In this document: in pieces, positions 25,577 to 32,853 of the stretch
Position numbering within the stretch: position 1 is the stretch's first letter
Layout of the letters: every line of letters begins with the position of its first letter
Source: Candidatus Heimdallarchaeota archaeon LC_2
GTDB taxonomy: Archaea; Asgardarchaeota; Heimdallarchaeia; Heimdallarchaeales; Kariarchaeaceae
NCBI GenBank assembly: GCA_001940725.1
Contig: MDVR01000018.1
Span: 1-36,875 of the forward strand
Direction of reading: 5' to 3'
DNA: 36,875 bases
Notes under the pieces: model-generated
What the model saw: the letters and a program-made list of their open reading frames with translations, nothing else
What the model was told of the DNA's origin: nothing
Databases searched by the model: none
Made by a program: the position numbers and the translations under genes

Positions 25577-25668
25577 GTTATGAAATATATATAAATTATA
25601 ATTATAATTATAGATATATTCATAACATTTATATAATTAGTTATGAATTATTGAATAATCATAACTAA
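25577..25668 (+). promoter_or_regulatory. Promoter with a long palindromic operator
   Basis: TTAGTTATGA (25637-25646) and TCATAACTAA (25659-25668) are perfect reverse complements, and the centre TTATT-G-AATAA (25648-25658) is also palindromic; only base 25647 is unpaired. Two more half-sites occur upstream: GTTATGA at 25577-25583 and TCATAAC at 25620-25626. The array ends 10 bases before the ATG at 25679, where a repressor would block initiation. The neighbouring MarR protein is the obvious candidate binder. Confidence 0.65.
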
Positions 25669-25678
25669 AGTGATAATT

Positions 25679-26107
25679 ATGGAATTAATAACAACAATGA
25701 TTGGCGGATTGATTGGTACACTTGTATCAGTCTTATGGCTTGCTTATGCAAATAAATTTGGGTTCTTACCCAAAGAATGGCGATTTTTTGAAGATGGAGT
25801 AGCTACCTTGCAGAAAAACTCTAACAGACTTCTACTGTATGGCCCGAGATTCATTCTCGGTGGCGCAATACTTCCTGTGGTATTTCTATATGTGTGGGGA
25901 CCAGATGGACTACTTGGTATTTCCATTGCTAATAGTATCGTTTTGAGTTCACTTCTCCTCGCACTTATAGAGTTCGTCTTAATGACGTTAGGAATATTAT
26001 TAGGAGCATTTAAGCAACCGAAAAATGCTACAATACCACTTATATTAGTGACTCTTATAGGTCATCTTAATTTGGGATTTTGGATAGGAATCGCTGCATC
26101 TATGTAA
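25679..26107 (+). CDS. Small polytopic membrane protein
   Basis: 142 aa from the ATG at 25679; a GTG three codons upstream is in frame but would lie almost against the operator. Four hydrophobic segments are visible: MIGGLIGTLVSVLWLAYA at the N-terminus, FILGGAILPVVFLYVW, SIVLSSLLLALIEFVLMTL and PLILVTLIGHLNLGFWIGI. The family is not recognised with confidence; the size and topology recall DUF1761-type proteins. It sits inside the candidate tRNA-flanked islet with a MarR regulator that is convergent with it, and its promoter carries a palindrome array. A membrane function controlled by the MarR protein is plausible. Confidence 0.8.
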   Translation: MELITTMIGGLIGTLVSVLWLAYANKFGFLPKEWRFFEDGVATLQKNSNRLLLYGPRFILGGAILPVVFLYVWGPDGLLGISIANSIVLSSLLLALIEFVLMTLGILLGAFKQPKNATIPLILVTLIGHLNLGFWIGIAASM

Positions 26108-26141
26108 AATGAATTAGAAATCTACGTATATAAAATATAAA

Positions 26142-26666
26142 TTAGTTAAAGAAATATACAGAATCATATAACTTAGATTCAATATCAGTTAATGTTTCAA
26201 TAATCAATGTAAAGGCATGGTGAACTTGGTTCTTTTTCGAAGGATCAAGATTGTTTAAATTGGTGGATATTCGATCGCTGAGTGAATTTTTTTTAGAATC
26301 AATAAAATCTTTACCATATCTGGTTATGTTGATCGATAGTTTCCGCTTGTCTTGATGATGTTCTTCTCTCGAAATGAATCCTAAACTTTCAAGATGATTC
26401 AACTGTGCAACTATATTTGAAGGCTTTTTATTCATATTATAAGCAATATCTTTGACTTGAGAATCGTGATAAACATATAGAAACAACATTATTATAATCT
26501 GTTGGTTGGTTATACGGTTGTCTTTGCTTTGTTTATTGAATTCTTTTCTTAAATTATCGATCATCTCATAATTTTGATCAATCACACGTTTCATAATATA
26601 TCCCAAACGGAAGAAATCTGAAATGATTTTGGTTGAATCCAAATTCTCTTTAATTGAATGACTCAT
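26142..26666 (-). CDS. MarR-family transcriptional regulator
   Basis: 174 aa. The central winged helix has NQQIIIMLFLYVYHDSQVKD, the recognition helix KPSNIVAQLNHLESLG and wing HHQDKRKLSINITRYGKDFI with the conserved Asp-x-Arg of MarR proteins. Long N- and C-terminal helices give the dimer interface. MarR proteins are ligand-responsive dimers that bind palindromes. Two TTATGA/TCATA-type palindromes occur, one 14 bases upstream of this start (26680-26700) and one before the small membrane protein gene, so autoregulation and control of the neighbour are likely. Confidence 0.92.
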   Translation of the reverse strand: MSHSIKENLDSTKIISDFFRLGYIMKRVIDQNYEMIDNLRKEFNKQSKDNRITNQQIIIMLFLYVYHDSQVKDIAYNMNKKPSNIVAQLNHLESLGFISREEHHQDKRKLSINITRYGKDFIDSKKNSLSDRISTNLNNLDPSKKNQVHHAFTLIIETLTDIESKLYDSVYFFN

Positions 26667-26679
26667 AAATACTTATGAT

Positions 26680-26700
26680 TTATGTATTATTCATACATAA
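26680..26700 (-). promoter_or_regulatory. Palindromic operator of the MarR gene
   Basis: TTATGTAT (26680-26687) and ATACATAA (26693-26700) are perfect 8-bp arms with a 5-base spacer, 14 bases upstream of the marR start. An adjacent ACTTATGA at 26671-26678 matches the half-site of the operator at 25637-25668. Confidence 0.6.
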
Positions 26701-26797
26701 TAAATCTCTTGGATAAATATGTCAAAATGCTTCATTTTGGATTGGAATCAATTAAACATTTAGTATAGAAGATTGATAACTGGAAGTATTGTGAGGT

Positions 26798-26872
26798 GTT
26801 AATAGTAGTAACGTTAATAGTAGTAACGTTAATAGGGGAAATGTTATTAGAAGAAACGTTAGCAGTATTAAC
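26798..26872 (+). repeat. Tandem repeat, five 15-bp units
   Basis: Units begin at 26798, 26813, 26828, 26843 and 26858. The first two are identical (GTTAATAGTAGTAAC) and the others differ by up to five bases. It lies between the MarR promoter and the second copy of the tRNA-Leu end. The 15-base period keeps an antisense frame open, giving a low-complexity Leu/Thr run that is not taken as a gene. Confidence 0.85.
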
Positions 26873-27001
26873 GGTACATTGTAAACACGGACCCCCATGG
26901 CAATATTAAAATAATCATTCAGTCCAATTAATATAACGGAAAGAAAGTGAGAATCAATTCTGTAAACGTATGTATTGGCGCGGTATCCATTTGTAACGAG
27001 T

Positions 27002-27017
27002 CCCACCTCCGCTACTA
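27002..27017 (+). repeat. Candidate attachment site, right copy (orphan tRNA-Leu 3' end)
   Basis: Exact 16-base copy of 25440-25455. The preceding bases show no tRNA body (no D arm, anticodon or T-loop), so this is a fragment, not a tRNA gene. Confidence 0.55.
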
Positions 27018-27103
27018 TTTTTATTGTTTGCATAAAAAAAATTAATTAATTTGGACTTGTAGAGTTCAAAATATTTTTTATGTTCATGATTTATATACTA
27101 ATC

Positions 27104-27421
27104 ATGGTCGATGATCCTGTTCAAAGAGCTGCGAAATTACTTCTTAATGGAGCAACGATGCTACACATTGTGTGTCCTAACTGCAAAGATCCTATCTATA
27201 AACTAAGAAATGAAACTTTACAATGCGTAACTTGCATGAAAAATGTAATTTTTGAATCTAATGAAAATATTGATAAAGCTATGAATTTGGATGTAACAAG
27301 AAAAAAAGATGACCCCATAGAAAACAAAATATCACAATTGGCATTGAAACTTAAAAATTCAACTGATTCAGAAGAAATTTTGCATCTAGCAACACTGATC
27401 AAAAAATTACAATCATTGTGA
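27104..27421 (+). CDS. p27/SSSCA1-type (UPF0148) zinc-ribbon protein
   Basis: 105 aa from the ATG at 27104; an in-frame ATG at 27080 adds eight hydrophobic residues that do not fit the family. The core DPVQRAAKLLLNGATMLHIVCPNC, followed 14 residues later by LQCVTC, is the Sjogren syndrome/scleroderma autoantigen p27 (Auto_anti-p27) zinc ribbon with CxxC pairs binding one zinc. The C-terminal third is a charged helix pair (ENKISQLALKLKNSTDSEE...). The archaeal role is unknown. A weak A/T box at 27071-27080 fits this start; the stronger TTTATATA at 27090-27097 is too close to it. Confidence 0.88.
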   Translation: MVDDPVQRAAKLLLNGATMLHIVCPNCKDPIYKLRNETLQCVTCMKNVIFESNENIDKAMNLDVTRKKDDPIENKISQLALKLKNSTDSEEILHLATLIKKLQSL

Positions 27422-27479
27422 TTCTCAGATCTAACGATTTTTTATCTTGTTATTTATCGATTGACAATTAAATATTGAA

Positions 27480-28625
27480 ATGAATGCTAGATCTGACATG
27501 GAAAATGTTGGCAATCCTTTTTCTGATGTGAAAAATATTCTCACTGCCACAGAATTAATTGATATTGCATTTAATAAAGCAATGAAAATTAAACCTCCAT
27601 CTGGTCGACATGATGCTTTATCTAAAACCAGGATCCTTGAGATAAATAGGATCAATACTGCAGCAAATGTTTTGGTTAATAATATAGAAAATATGGTTTC
27701 TAATTTCCCGTCTTTAAATTTAATACATCCTTTCTATCTTGAATTAACCAGTATCCTGTTGGATGTGGATGATTTGAGGCGAAATTTAGGAAGAATTAAT
27801 GGAGTTACTGAACATATTCGGAATTTAGAAGATGAATTGAAAGATAAAATTCTTTCAGAAGATTCTAAAGTTCAAGTTAAAAATATTAGAAAAATTGCCT
27901 TTGCAAGATATGCAAGTATGATAAAACGTATCAAAACTAGTCTTCAATATGTCAAGAAAGCTCAAAATAAATTGAAACCACTCCCAGGATTCAATCCATA
28001 CAGTCCTTCAATTGTTGTTTGTGGTTTTCCAAATACAGGAAAATCATCATTTATTAGACATACTACATCTGGAAAACCGGAAGTTGCAAATTATCCTTTT
28101 ACAACTAAAAAAATTATTTTTGGACATCGTAAATTTGGTTTCATGAATGTACAATTTATTGATACGCCAGGATTACTTGATAGACCAATAATTGAAAGAA
28201 ATGTTATTGAGTTGCAAGCTATTGCTGTTTTCAAGCATCTTGCAGATATATTGATCTACTTAATTGATCCTACTATAAATGCTACCGCCACAATTATGGA
28301 ACAATTAAATCTATACAAAGAAATTCAAAAATTCTACCCTATGACTCTTCTTTTACCTGTCATTTCAAAATGTGATCTACTTACAAAAGAAGAATTGATA
28401 ACGGTAAATAATACTATTATAAATTGTGACATTATCAAACCAGAAACAAAAATATGGACTGTTCATACAAATGATGAAAGTGGTGTTACTGAAATAATTT
28501 CATATCTCGAAGAAAAAGTATTGACGGATTTTATTAATAGTCCAAAATTTAAACAGATCAGCTCATTTGAAATTGCTGACGATCAATTAACATATGATGA
28601 ATTGGATGAAGAAGAATTTTTTTAA
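27480..28625 (+). CDS. Nog1-type ribosome-assembly GTPase
   Basis: 381 aa. The N-terminal helical bundle (1-165; NPFSDVKNILTATELIDIAFNKA, typical Nog1 start) precedes an Obg-type GTPase domain: G1 GFPNTGKSS at 182-190, the YPFTTK switch at 205-210, G3 DTPGLLDRP at 228-235, and SKCD in place of NKxD for G4. The C-terminus is short and acidic, without the long eukaryotic extension. Eukaryotic Nog1 acts in late 60S maturation; the archaeal protein probably acts on the 50S subunit. The stop overlaps the convergent unknown gene by 4 bases. Confidence 0.93.
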   Translation: MNARSDMENVGNPFSDVKNILTATELIDIAFNKAMKIKPPSGRHDALSKTRILEINRINTAANVLVNNIENMVSNFPSLNLIHPFYLELTSILLDVDDLRRNLGRINGVTEHIRNLEDELKDKILSEDSKVQVKNIRKIAFARYASMIKRIKTSLQYVKKAQNKLKPLPGFNPYSPSIVVCGFPNTGKSSFIRHTTSGKPEVANYPFTTKKIIFGHRKFGFMNVQFIDTPGLLDRPIIERNVIELQAIAVFKHLADILIYLIDPTINATATIMEQLNLYKEIQKFYPMTLLLPVISKCDLLTKEELITVNNTIINCDIIKPETKIWTVHTNDESGVTEIISYLEEKVLTDFINSPKFKQISSFEIADDQLTYDELDEEEFF

Positions 28626-29152
28626 ATTTTAATCTTAATTATACTTCCATTTTCTTGTCTTAGTATTAAGAATTCATCTTCAATTTCCTTAATCTTAAAA
28701 GATTCATAACCGTAATATTTGATAATTTTGTGAAAGAGAGGGTAATTTATTTTTAAGGGATTTTCGTATATTTCACATGTGACAAATATATTCTCGTTTG
28801 CAATTTTCTCTAATATTGAAACACAAGCTGAAAAGGCTCGATGATTAATGACTACGTTTTTAGCAGATTTTCCTCGAAAATCTCTAAAAAAATATGGAAA
28901 ATCGAGAACTACTATTGTTGAAAGTCGAGATGAAAGATATTTATTAAGCTCAGACGTAACTAAAATAAATTCTTGTAAATCAAGAGGTCGAAAGACAAGA
29001 ATTCTTTGTTTGTTACCTGCATAGAATGTTCTTTTAGGATCAATTACAATTGTTTGTGATCCGTCATCTATATTTTTGAACAAATTTTTAAAGAAAAGTT
29101 CTACCAATGAGTTTTTGCCAAATATAAAGTTCAGTTTATATTTTGAATTCAA
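28622..29152 (-). CDS. Unknown protein, possibly a degenerate RecA-fold protein
   Basis: 176 aa, not recognised. An alternation of predicted strands and helices (KLNFIFGKNSLVELFFKNLF; SQTIVIDPKRTF; STIVVLDFPYFF; NIFVTCEIYE; FLILRQENGSIIKIKI) recalls a RecA-like core with a Walker-B-like IVVLD, but the usual P-loop is missing (FGKNS only). It could be a catalytically dead partner of a RecA-family protein. It is convergent with nog1 and divergent from the RuvC-like gene. Confidence 0.65.
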   Translation of the reverse strand: MNSKYKLNFIFGKNSLVELFFKNLFKNIDDGSQTIVIDPKRTFYAGNKQRILVFRPLDLQEFILVTSELNKYLSSRLSTIVVLDFPYFFRDFRGKSAKNVVINHRAFSACVSILEKIANENIFVTCEIYENPLKINYPLFHKIIKYYGYESFKIKEIEDEFLILRQENGSIIKIKI

Positions 29153-29252
29153 TTGGAAGTTTGAAAATTATATCACCTATTATTACTAATCTAATCGAAA
29201 TAACTTCATCTATAAGAAATAGTGAAGTATGGTGATTAAATGATTTATATAA

Positions 29253-29852
29253 TTGCAGAAAATTGTTATTTTAGCATCATTGGATTTCACCTTAGCATTC
29301 AAACTAAAAAAAACAATGTTATACAATTTCAACTTTGAGCATCTCTCGCCAAATCACATTTCTATTCTCAAATATAATATTATTTTTTGTTCCATAGGGG
29401 AGAAAAAAAAAATTAATCATCCCAATATTATTGAGCTAGATCCTTCTTACTCCGAATTTCAATTAAAAACGAAAATAATACAAGCATTGAATTCCAATTT
29501 ACATCAATCTGAAGGTTTTATTGGTATTGATCCTGGTAATGCAATTGGAGTATGTGTATTACTTAATCAAGTTATTTTGGAGACAACGGTTTTTTATTCG
29601 AAGGAAAAATTAATTTCTTGGATTCGAAGCAAATTGGTGCAATTGAATGGAATTAATACAAATATAAAGATTGGAGACGGAGGGGGAAAAAACCAAGAAC
29701 ATATTATTACATTATTGAAAAATTCTTTACCTGATCGTGTTAAAATTGAAATAATTGATGAAAAAAATACTTCCCAAAAAATTACGAGTCATTTGACATC
29801 TCATGAACAAGCTGCAATAAGAATTGCAAAAAGGAAAGGTTATTTAATTTAA
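29253..29852 (+). CDS. RuvC/YqgF-like RNase H-fold protein
   Basis: 199 aa, TTG start. Residues 1-85 are a separate alpha/beta segment. From 88 on there is an RNase H-like core: FIGIDPGNAIGVCVLL at 89-104 (first catalytic Asp93), IKIGDGGG at 139-145, IEIIDEKNTSQ at 165-175 (like the YqgF DE..TS motif), and SHEQAAIRIAKRKG at 183-196 in the place of the last acidic motif. This order is that of RuvC-type nucleases, with acidic residues at 93, 142, 170 and 185. The substrate is unknown; a DNA junction or RNA is possible. Confidence 0.8.
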   Translation: MQKIVILASLDFTLAFKLKKTMLYNFNFEHLSPNHISILKYNIIFCSIGEKKKINHPNIIELDPSYSEFQLKTKIIQALNSNLHQSEGFIGIDPGNAIGVCVLLNQVILETTVFYSKEKLISWIRSKLVQLNGINTNIKIGDGGGKNQEHIITLLKNSLPDRVKIEIIDEKNTSQKITSHLTSHEQAAIRIAKRKGYLI

Positions 29853-29923
29853 CCCGAAAATATTAACATAAAATTGTAATCTAGCTGAACATTTTAATTT
29901 ACCTATTCTATATCAAGAATGTA

Positions 29924-30352
29924 ATGACTGATGAGAGTGTAAAACTACCTTGGATTCCAGGACTTTACCGCCCTAATTTTATATTTCATAAGATAAAATT
30001 CTCAATACCAACGAGAATACCCGGGTCTTTTATCTATTTTGCAATATTTGCGAGTGTTTTTTATGTATTTGCGGGTGGTGTTTATGATTTTGTTGAAGAA
30101 CCTATTTCTCGTGGTTCAGATTCAAATGGAAATCCAATATTGATTTATCCAGACCAAGATAGGCAGTTCTTGATTGAAGGAATTGTCGCAGCAATTATCA
30201 TGTTTTTGGGGGCTGGTGGATTGTATATGATTAATCAAGCTACCACAGATCCACATAATCCTCAGAGAGCTTCCTCTTATCAAGCGTTAGGCTTTATAAT
30301 GGTAATTTTAGCCTTCATAACCTTACAAAGTATGTTCAATTCAAAATCATGA
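29924..30352 (+). CDS. Oligosaccharyltransferase OST3/OST6/OSTC-family subunit
   Basis: 142 aa, nearly the length of human OSTC (149). Three to four membrane segments. Hallmarks shared with OSTC are an N-terminal PN (residues 17-18) ahead of the first helix, FAGGVYDFVEEPISRGS after it (ITGGIIYDVIVEPPSVGS in human OSTC), then RQFLIEGIVAAIIMFLGAGG, and a cytosolic-loop N-x-x-x-x-D-PHNPQR before the last helix. OSTC links the oligosaccharyltransferase to the translocon in eukaryotes; there is no thioredoxin domain as in Ost3. In archaea it may bind the AglB/STT3 catalytic subunit, which is not in this window. Stop overlaps the convergent GGGPS-type gene by 6 bases. Confidence 0.85.
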   Translation: MTDESVKLPWIPGLYRPNFIFHKIKFSIPTRIPGSFIYFAIFASVFYVFAGGVYDFVEEPISRGSDSNGNPILIYPDQDRQFLIEGIVAAIIMFLGAGGLYMINQATTDPHNPQRASSYQALGFIMVILAFITLQSMFNSKS

Positions 30353-31234
30353 TTTTATCAATCGATTAGGTTTGTAACTAGGAATTTGATTTAATTCTTC
30401 AAAAATATCTATGATATCATAAGTAACTGAAATGTTTTTTTCTGAAACGTTACCTATAATAATACATTCTGGAACAATTATAGGTTCAGATCCACGAGGT
30501 TCTAAAAGAGATTTTATCTTTGCTGGTGAATTAATTCCACCTCCATAAATCGTATTTGGAATTATTATTTTTTCAATGTTTGTCGATAAATTCGAAGTTA
30601 ATTTATTCATAAAATCTTTGATTACTTGATTCCTGTCAAATGCGATTATAGATTCTACTATTTCTGGTTCTAATAGTTCTTCACCAGAACCAGCCTCAAG
30701 ATATATCCAATCAAACCAAGAATTTTCAAAAGCATCTTTAAACTTGAATCTTAATTTATCAAGATCATTTGAATTTGATTTGGTTCTTTCTGCAGCTTTT
30801 CCACCAATGGGGAAATAAGCGATTTTGACTAAATTATGCTTACTTAACCTACTGAAAATGGATATAGTATATCGAGCTTTGAATTTTAAATAACGCGAAT
30901 TAGAATTAGCCGGATAAGGAGCAAAAACGAAATCAGGTCCTAAAATTAGTTGATCAACACCGGATGGAAATAAACCGATTCTGGATCTAAAATTTTTTGG
31001 ATTCTTAGAAATCCTAAACAAATTAAAATCGGTGAATTTTGTGTTTCCTAAAGCAAGTTTAAATTTATTATACATGTCTTGATAATTCTTTTTTGTCACG
31101 TCTCTTTCTGATGCGCCAATGAGATGAAACAAATATTCTGAATTTTTTGATTTTAATATTCCATAAAAATCATCAGAATATTTTTCTAGTTTTGCTGGAT
31201 CTCCTAAAATACCTAGATAAGATTTCAAGAACAT
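30347..31234 (-). CDS. Geranylgeranylglyceryl-phosphate synthase family protein (PcrB-like TIM barrel)
   Basis: 295 aa, about 45 longer than typical GGGPS. GDPAKLEKY near residue 11 occupies the place of the Mg-binding LIDPDK, IGASERDVTKKN the place of IGGS.GVT, and SRIGLFPSGVDQLILGPDFVFAPYPANSNS that of the FPG...ADA..F.SLLNS segment. IYLEAGSGEE and NTIYGGGINSPAKIKSLLEPRG, then CIIIGNVSEKN, are the standard YLEAGSG and VGGGIRSPE...TGNVVE motifs. The enzyme makes the first ether bond of archaeal lipids. DPA instead of DPD and several shifted residues suggest a divergent paralogue with another substrate, or a lineage-specific true GGGPS. Confidence 0.8.
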   Translation of the reverse strand: MFLKSYLGILGDPAKLEKYSDDFYGILKSKNSEYLFHLIGASERDVTKKNYQDMYNKFKLALGNTKFTDFNLFRISKNPKNFRSRIGLFPSGVDQLILGPDFVFAPYPANSNSRYLKFKARYTISIFSRLSKHNLVKIAYFPIGGKAAERTKSNSNDLDKLRFKFKDAFENSWFDWIYLEAGSGEELLEPEIVESIIAFDRNQVIKDFMNKLTSNLSTNIEKIIIPNTIYGGGINSPAKIKSLLEPRGSEPIIVPECIIIGNVSEKNISVTYDIIDIFEELNQIPSYKPNRLIKS

Positions 31235-31479
31235 TTTATCGAATTTTTATGAATATTAATATATCTTGTTCATAGTAGTGTTATAAGGGAAATTATTATT
31301 TGTAATAAATATTAAATTACAAAACTAATGGAAATTAAAGGTTTTACATTTTTGTAGGGGATGGACCGGTTTACGAATAAATAATTACTAAAAAGTTGAA
31401 TGTTCTGCGATATTATATCGAGGTTCATTAATACAATCGATTGATATTTATTAAATAAAATTGTAATCAAATTGTTTAA
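31235..31479. other. Gene-free stretch upstream of tRNA-Ala
   Basis: About 245 AT-rich bases holding the promoters of the GGGPS-type gene (minus) and tRNA-Ala (plus). No repeat or further gene was seen. Confidence 0.5.
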
Positions 31480-31567
31480 GGGCTGATAGATCAGACCGGT
31501 AGATCGCTTCGCTTGCAATAGCAAACGAGAACCGAAGAGGCCGCGGGTTCAAATCCCGCTCAGTCCA
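31480..31567 (+). tRNA. tRNA-Ala (UGC) with 14-nt intron
   Basis: Acceptor GGGCTGA (31480-31486) pairs with TCAGTCC (31560-31566) with one G-U pair; discriminator A at 31567. The D arm GATC/GATC, anticodon stem CTTCG/CGAAG, loop CTTGCA with anticodon TGC at 31514-31516, and T arm GCGGG/TTCAAAT/CCCGC follow. The intron (31518-31531) is at 37/38, and its GCAA can pair with TTGC in the anticodon loop as in a bulge-helix-bulge motif. CCA is not encoded. Confidence 0.93.
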
Positions 31568-31576
31568 TTTTTTTTT
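31568..31576 (+). terminator. Oligo-T terminator of tRNA-Ala
   Basis: Nine consecutive T directly after the tRNA discriminator base, the typical archaeal intrinsic terminator. It touches the 3' end of the convergent unknown gene. Confidence 0.7.
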
Positions 31577-32327
31577 ATATCAAATATAATTTGTAGTCTA
31601 AATGTGTCTGAAATGTTGTTTGTATATTTGTTGTTTTTGATACAATATAGCTCATGTCTCTTGCAATCTCAGAATAAAAGACATCAGCATTAATAAAAAC
31701 TAAGACTATCCCATGAGTATAACACCATCTAATTATTGATGAAGTCAGTTCAAAAGTAATAATAACTTCAGGTAAATCAATAATATCCTTTTTATCAATT
31801 TCTTTACTTATAAGAAGAATATTATTGACTGAGGAAGTTTCGATTTCTAATTTTGGGGGTAAATATAAAACACTATTTCGAAGTCTAGCAAAAATTAGGT
31901 TCAAAGAGAGGGGGTCTTCTAAACCAATAAAAACATGAGCTACCGAAAATGAGCTTTTCCAAAGAGAAGCATCTGCATTAGTTATTATCTTGTTGACCAT
32001 CTTCATTCCAAATGTAGTATTAAAGATCCAATTAACTCCCAATGTAATTAAGAAAATATCATTCTTATACATTAATTCAATTCCATTTTCACTCAAAGAT
32101 AGAAAGTTGTCATTATTAAATTTATTAATCGCTATGATATGATTAATTTTCTGACTTAATGCTATACCTATTGATTTATTGGTTAAATAACCACAGAAAA
32201 TAATATGATGAACATTAGTCTCAAAATTTCTAATAGCTGAACGCTTCAGTTCCCAAAATATGGGTCTTGATGTGATACTAGTTATTATATCATCAAGATC
32301 CTTCCCGTTATAATTCAAATATTTCAC
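31575..32327 (-). CDS. Unknown protein
   Basis: 250 aa, not recognised. There is no signal peptide; alternating hydrophobic strands and helices suggest a cytoplasmic alpha/beta protein (VHHIIFCGYLTNKSIGIALSQ; DIFLITLGVNWIF; SVAHVFIGLED; NNILLISKEID; IVLVFINADVFYSEIARD). No nucleotide-binding or catalytic motif is evident. It is convergent with tRNA-Ala and divergent from the TerB-like gene. Its composition (Ile/Asn-rich) is like the flanking genes and gives no sign of transfer. Confidence 0.65.
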   Translation of the reverse strand: MKYLNYNGKDLDDIITSITSRPIFWELKRSAIRNFETNVHHIIFCGYLTNKSIGIALSQKINHIIAINKFNNDNFLSLSENGIELMYKNDIFLITLGVNWIFNTTFGMKMVNKIITNADASLWKSSFSVAHVFIGLEDPLSLNLIFARLRNSVLYLPPKLEIETSSVNNILLISKEIDKKDIIDLPEVIITFELTSSIIRWCYTHGIVLVFINADVFYSEIARDMSYIVSKTTNIQTTFQTHLDYKLYLI

Positions 32328-32421
32328 TACAATATAAGTATGCAGTCAATTTATTTGAATTATAGGAGCAACTGTCAAAGGCGAATGTATTATTCACTTT
32401 AGTTAAAGAGAATCGATCTTA

Positions 32422-32796
32422 ATGAATAAGCTGAACTATATCTACCAAAAAGTTATTTTTATAATTACTAAATGTGAATCTATGCCCATTTCTAATGAAG
32501 ATGTGATTGTTCAAAACCTTCTAAATAAAATAATTTTTGTAGCCTTGGAAGATGGGATTATTACAGAGGATGAGCTTGCAATTTTGAAGCAAGTAAAAAT
32601 CGATGTAAAAACGATTAGAGATCGCTTAAAAAGTATAGGAAGTCAATTAGAAGAGAAATCTACGGAAGCAAAATTATTGAATGAATTTTCAAAAGATGTA
32701 GTGCAAAATGCATACAATATCTCACAAAATGATCGTGTTATCACAGATGATGAAAGAAAATTGATTAATACACTAATTAAAGCATTGATCAATTAA
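32422..32796 (+). CDS. Small TerB-like/EF-hand-like helical protein
   Basis: 124 aa (104 if the ATG at 32482 is used). Two similar acidic turns occur: LEDGIITEDELAIL near residue 42 and QNDRVITDDERKLINTLI near residue 101, each before a helix and about 60 residues apart. That is the pattern of TerB-type all-helical proteins, whose paired acidic loops bind metal. Nothing else is known. It lies 57 bases upstream of the PGI/PMI gene on the same strand and may share a transcript. Confidence 0.65.
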   Translation: MNKLNYIYQKVIFIITKCESMPISNEDVIVQNLLNKIIFVALEDGIITEDELAILKQVKIDVKTIRDRLKSIGSQLEEKSTEAKLLNEFSKDVVQNAYNISQNDRVITDDERKLINTLIKALIN

Positions 32797-32853
32797 TGAA
32801 TTGTGTAAGAGGATTTTTCATTGGTACATTTTTGGAATCAGTAGGTATTTTCA

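Larger units (their letters stand above)
26701..27089. other. Gene-free stretch at the right edge of the candidate islet
   Basis: Contains the 15-bp tandem repeat (26798-26872) and the orphan tRNA-Leu 3' end (27002-27017). The rest is AT-rich with no supported gene; no integrase gene or remnant was seen. Confidence 0.55.

Noticed and set aside
26798..26872. CRISPR array
   Set aside because: The 15-bp units are directly adjacent without spacers, and no cas genes are present.
27002..27017. A second tRNA-Leu gene
   Set aside because: Only the 3' 14 bases of the tRNA are present; there is no D arm, anticodon or complete T arm upstream.
26752..27033. 93-codon minus-strand frame
   Set aside because: Kept open by the 15-bp tandem repeat (a run of Leu/Thr) and runs through the orphan tRNA fragment; unlikely to be a gene.
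31312..31524. 70-codon minus-strand frame
   Set aside because: Overlaps the tRNA-Ala gene.
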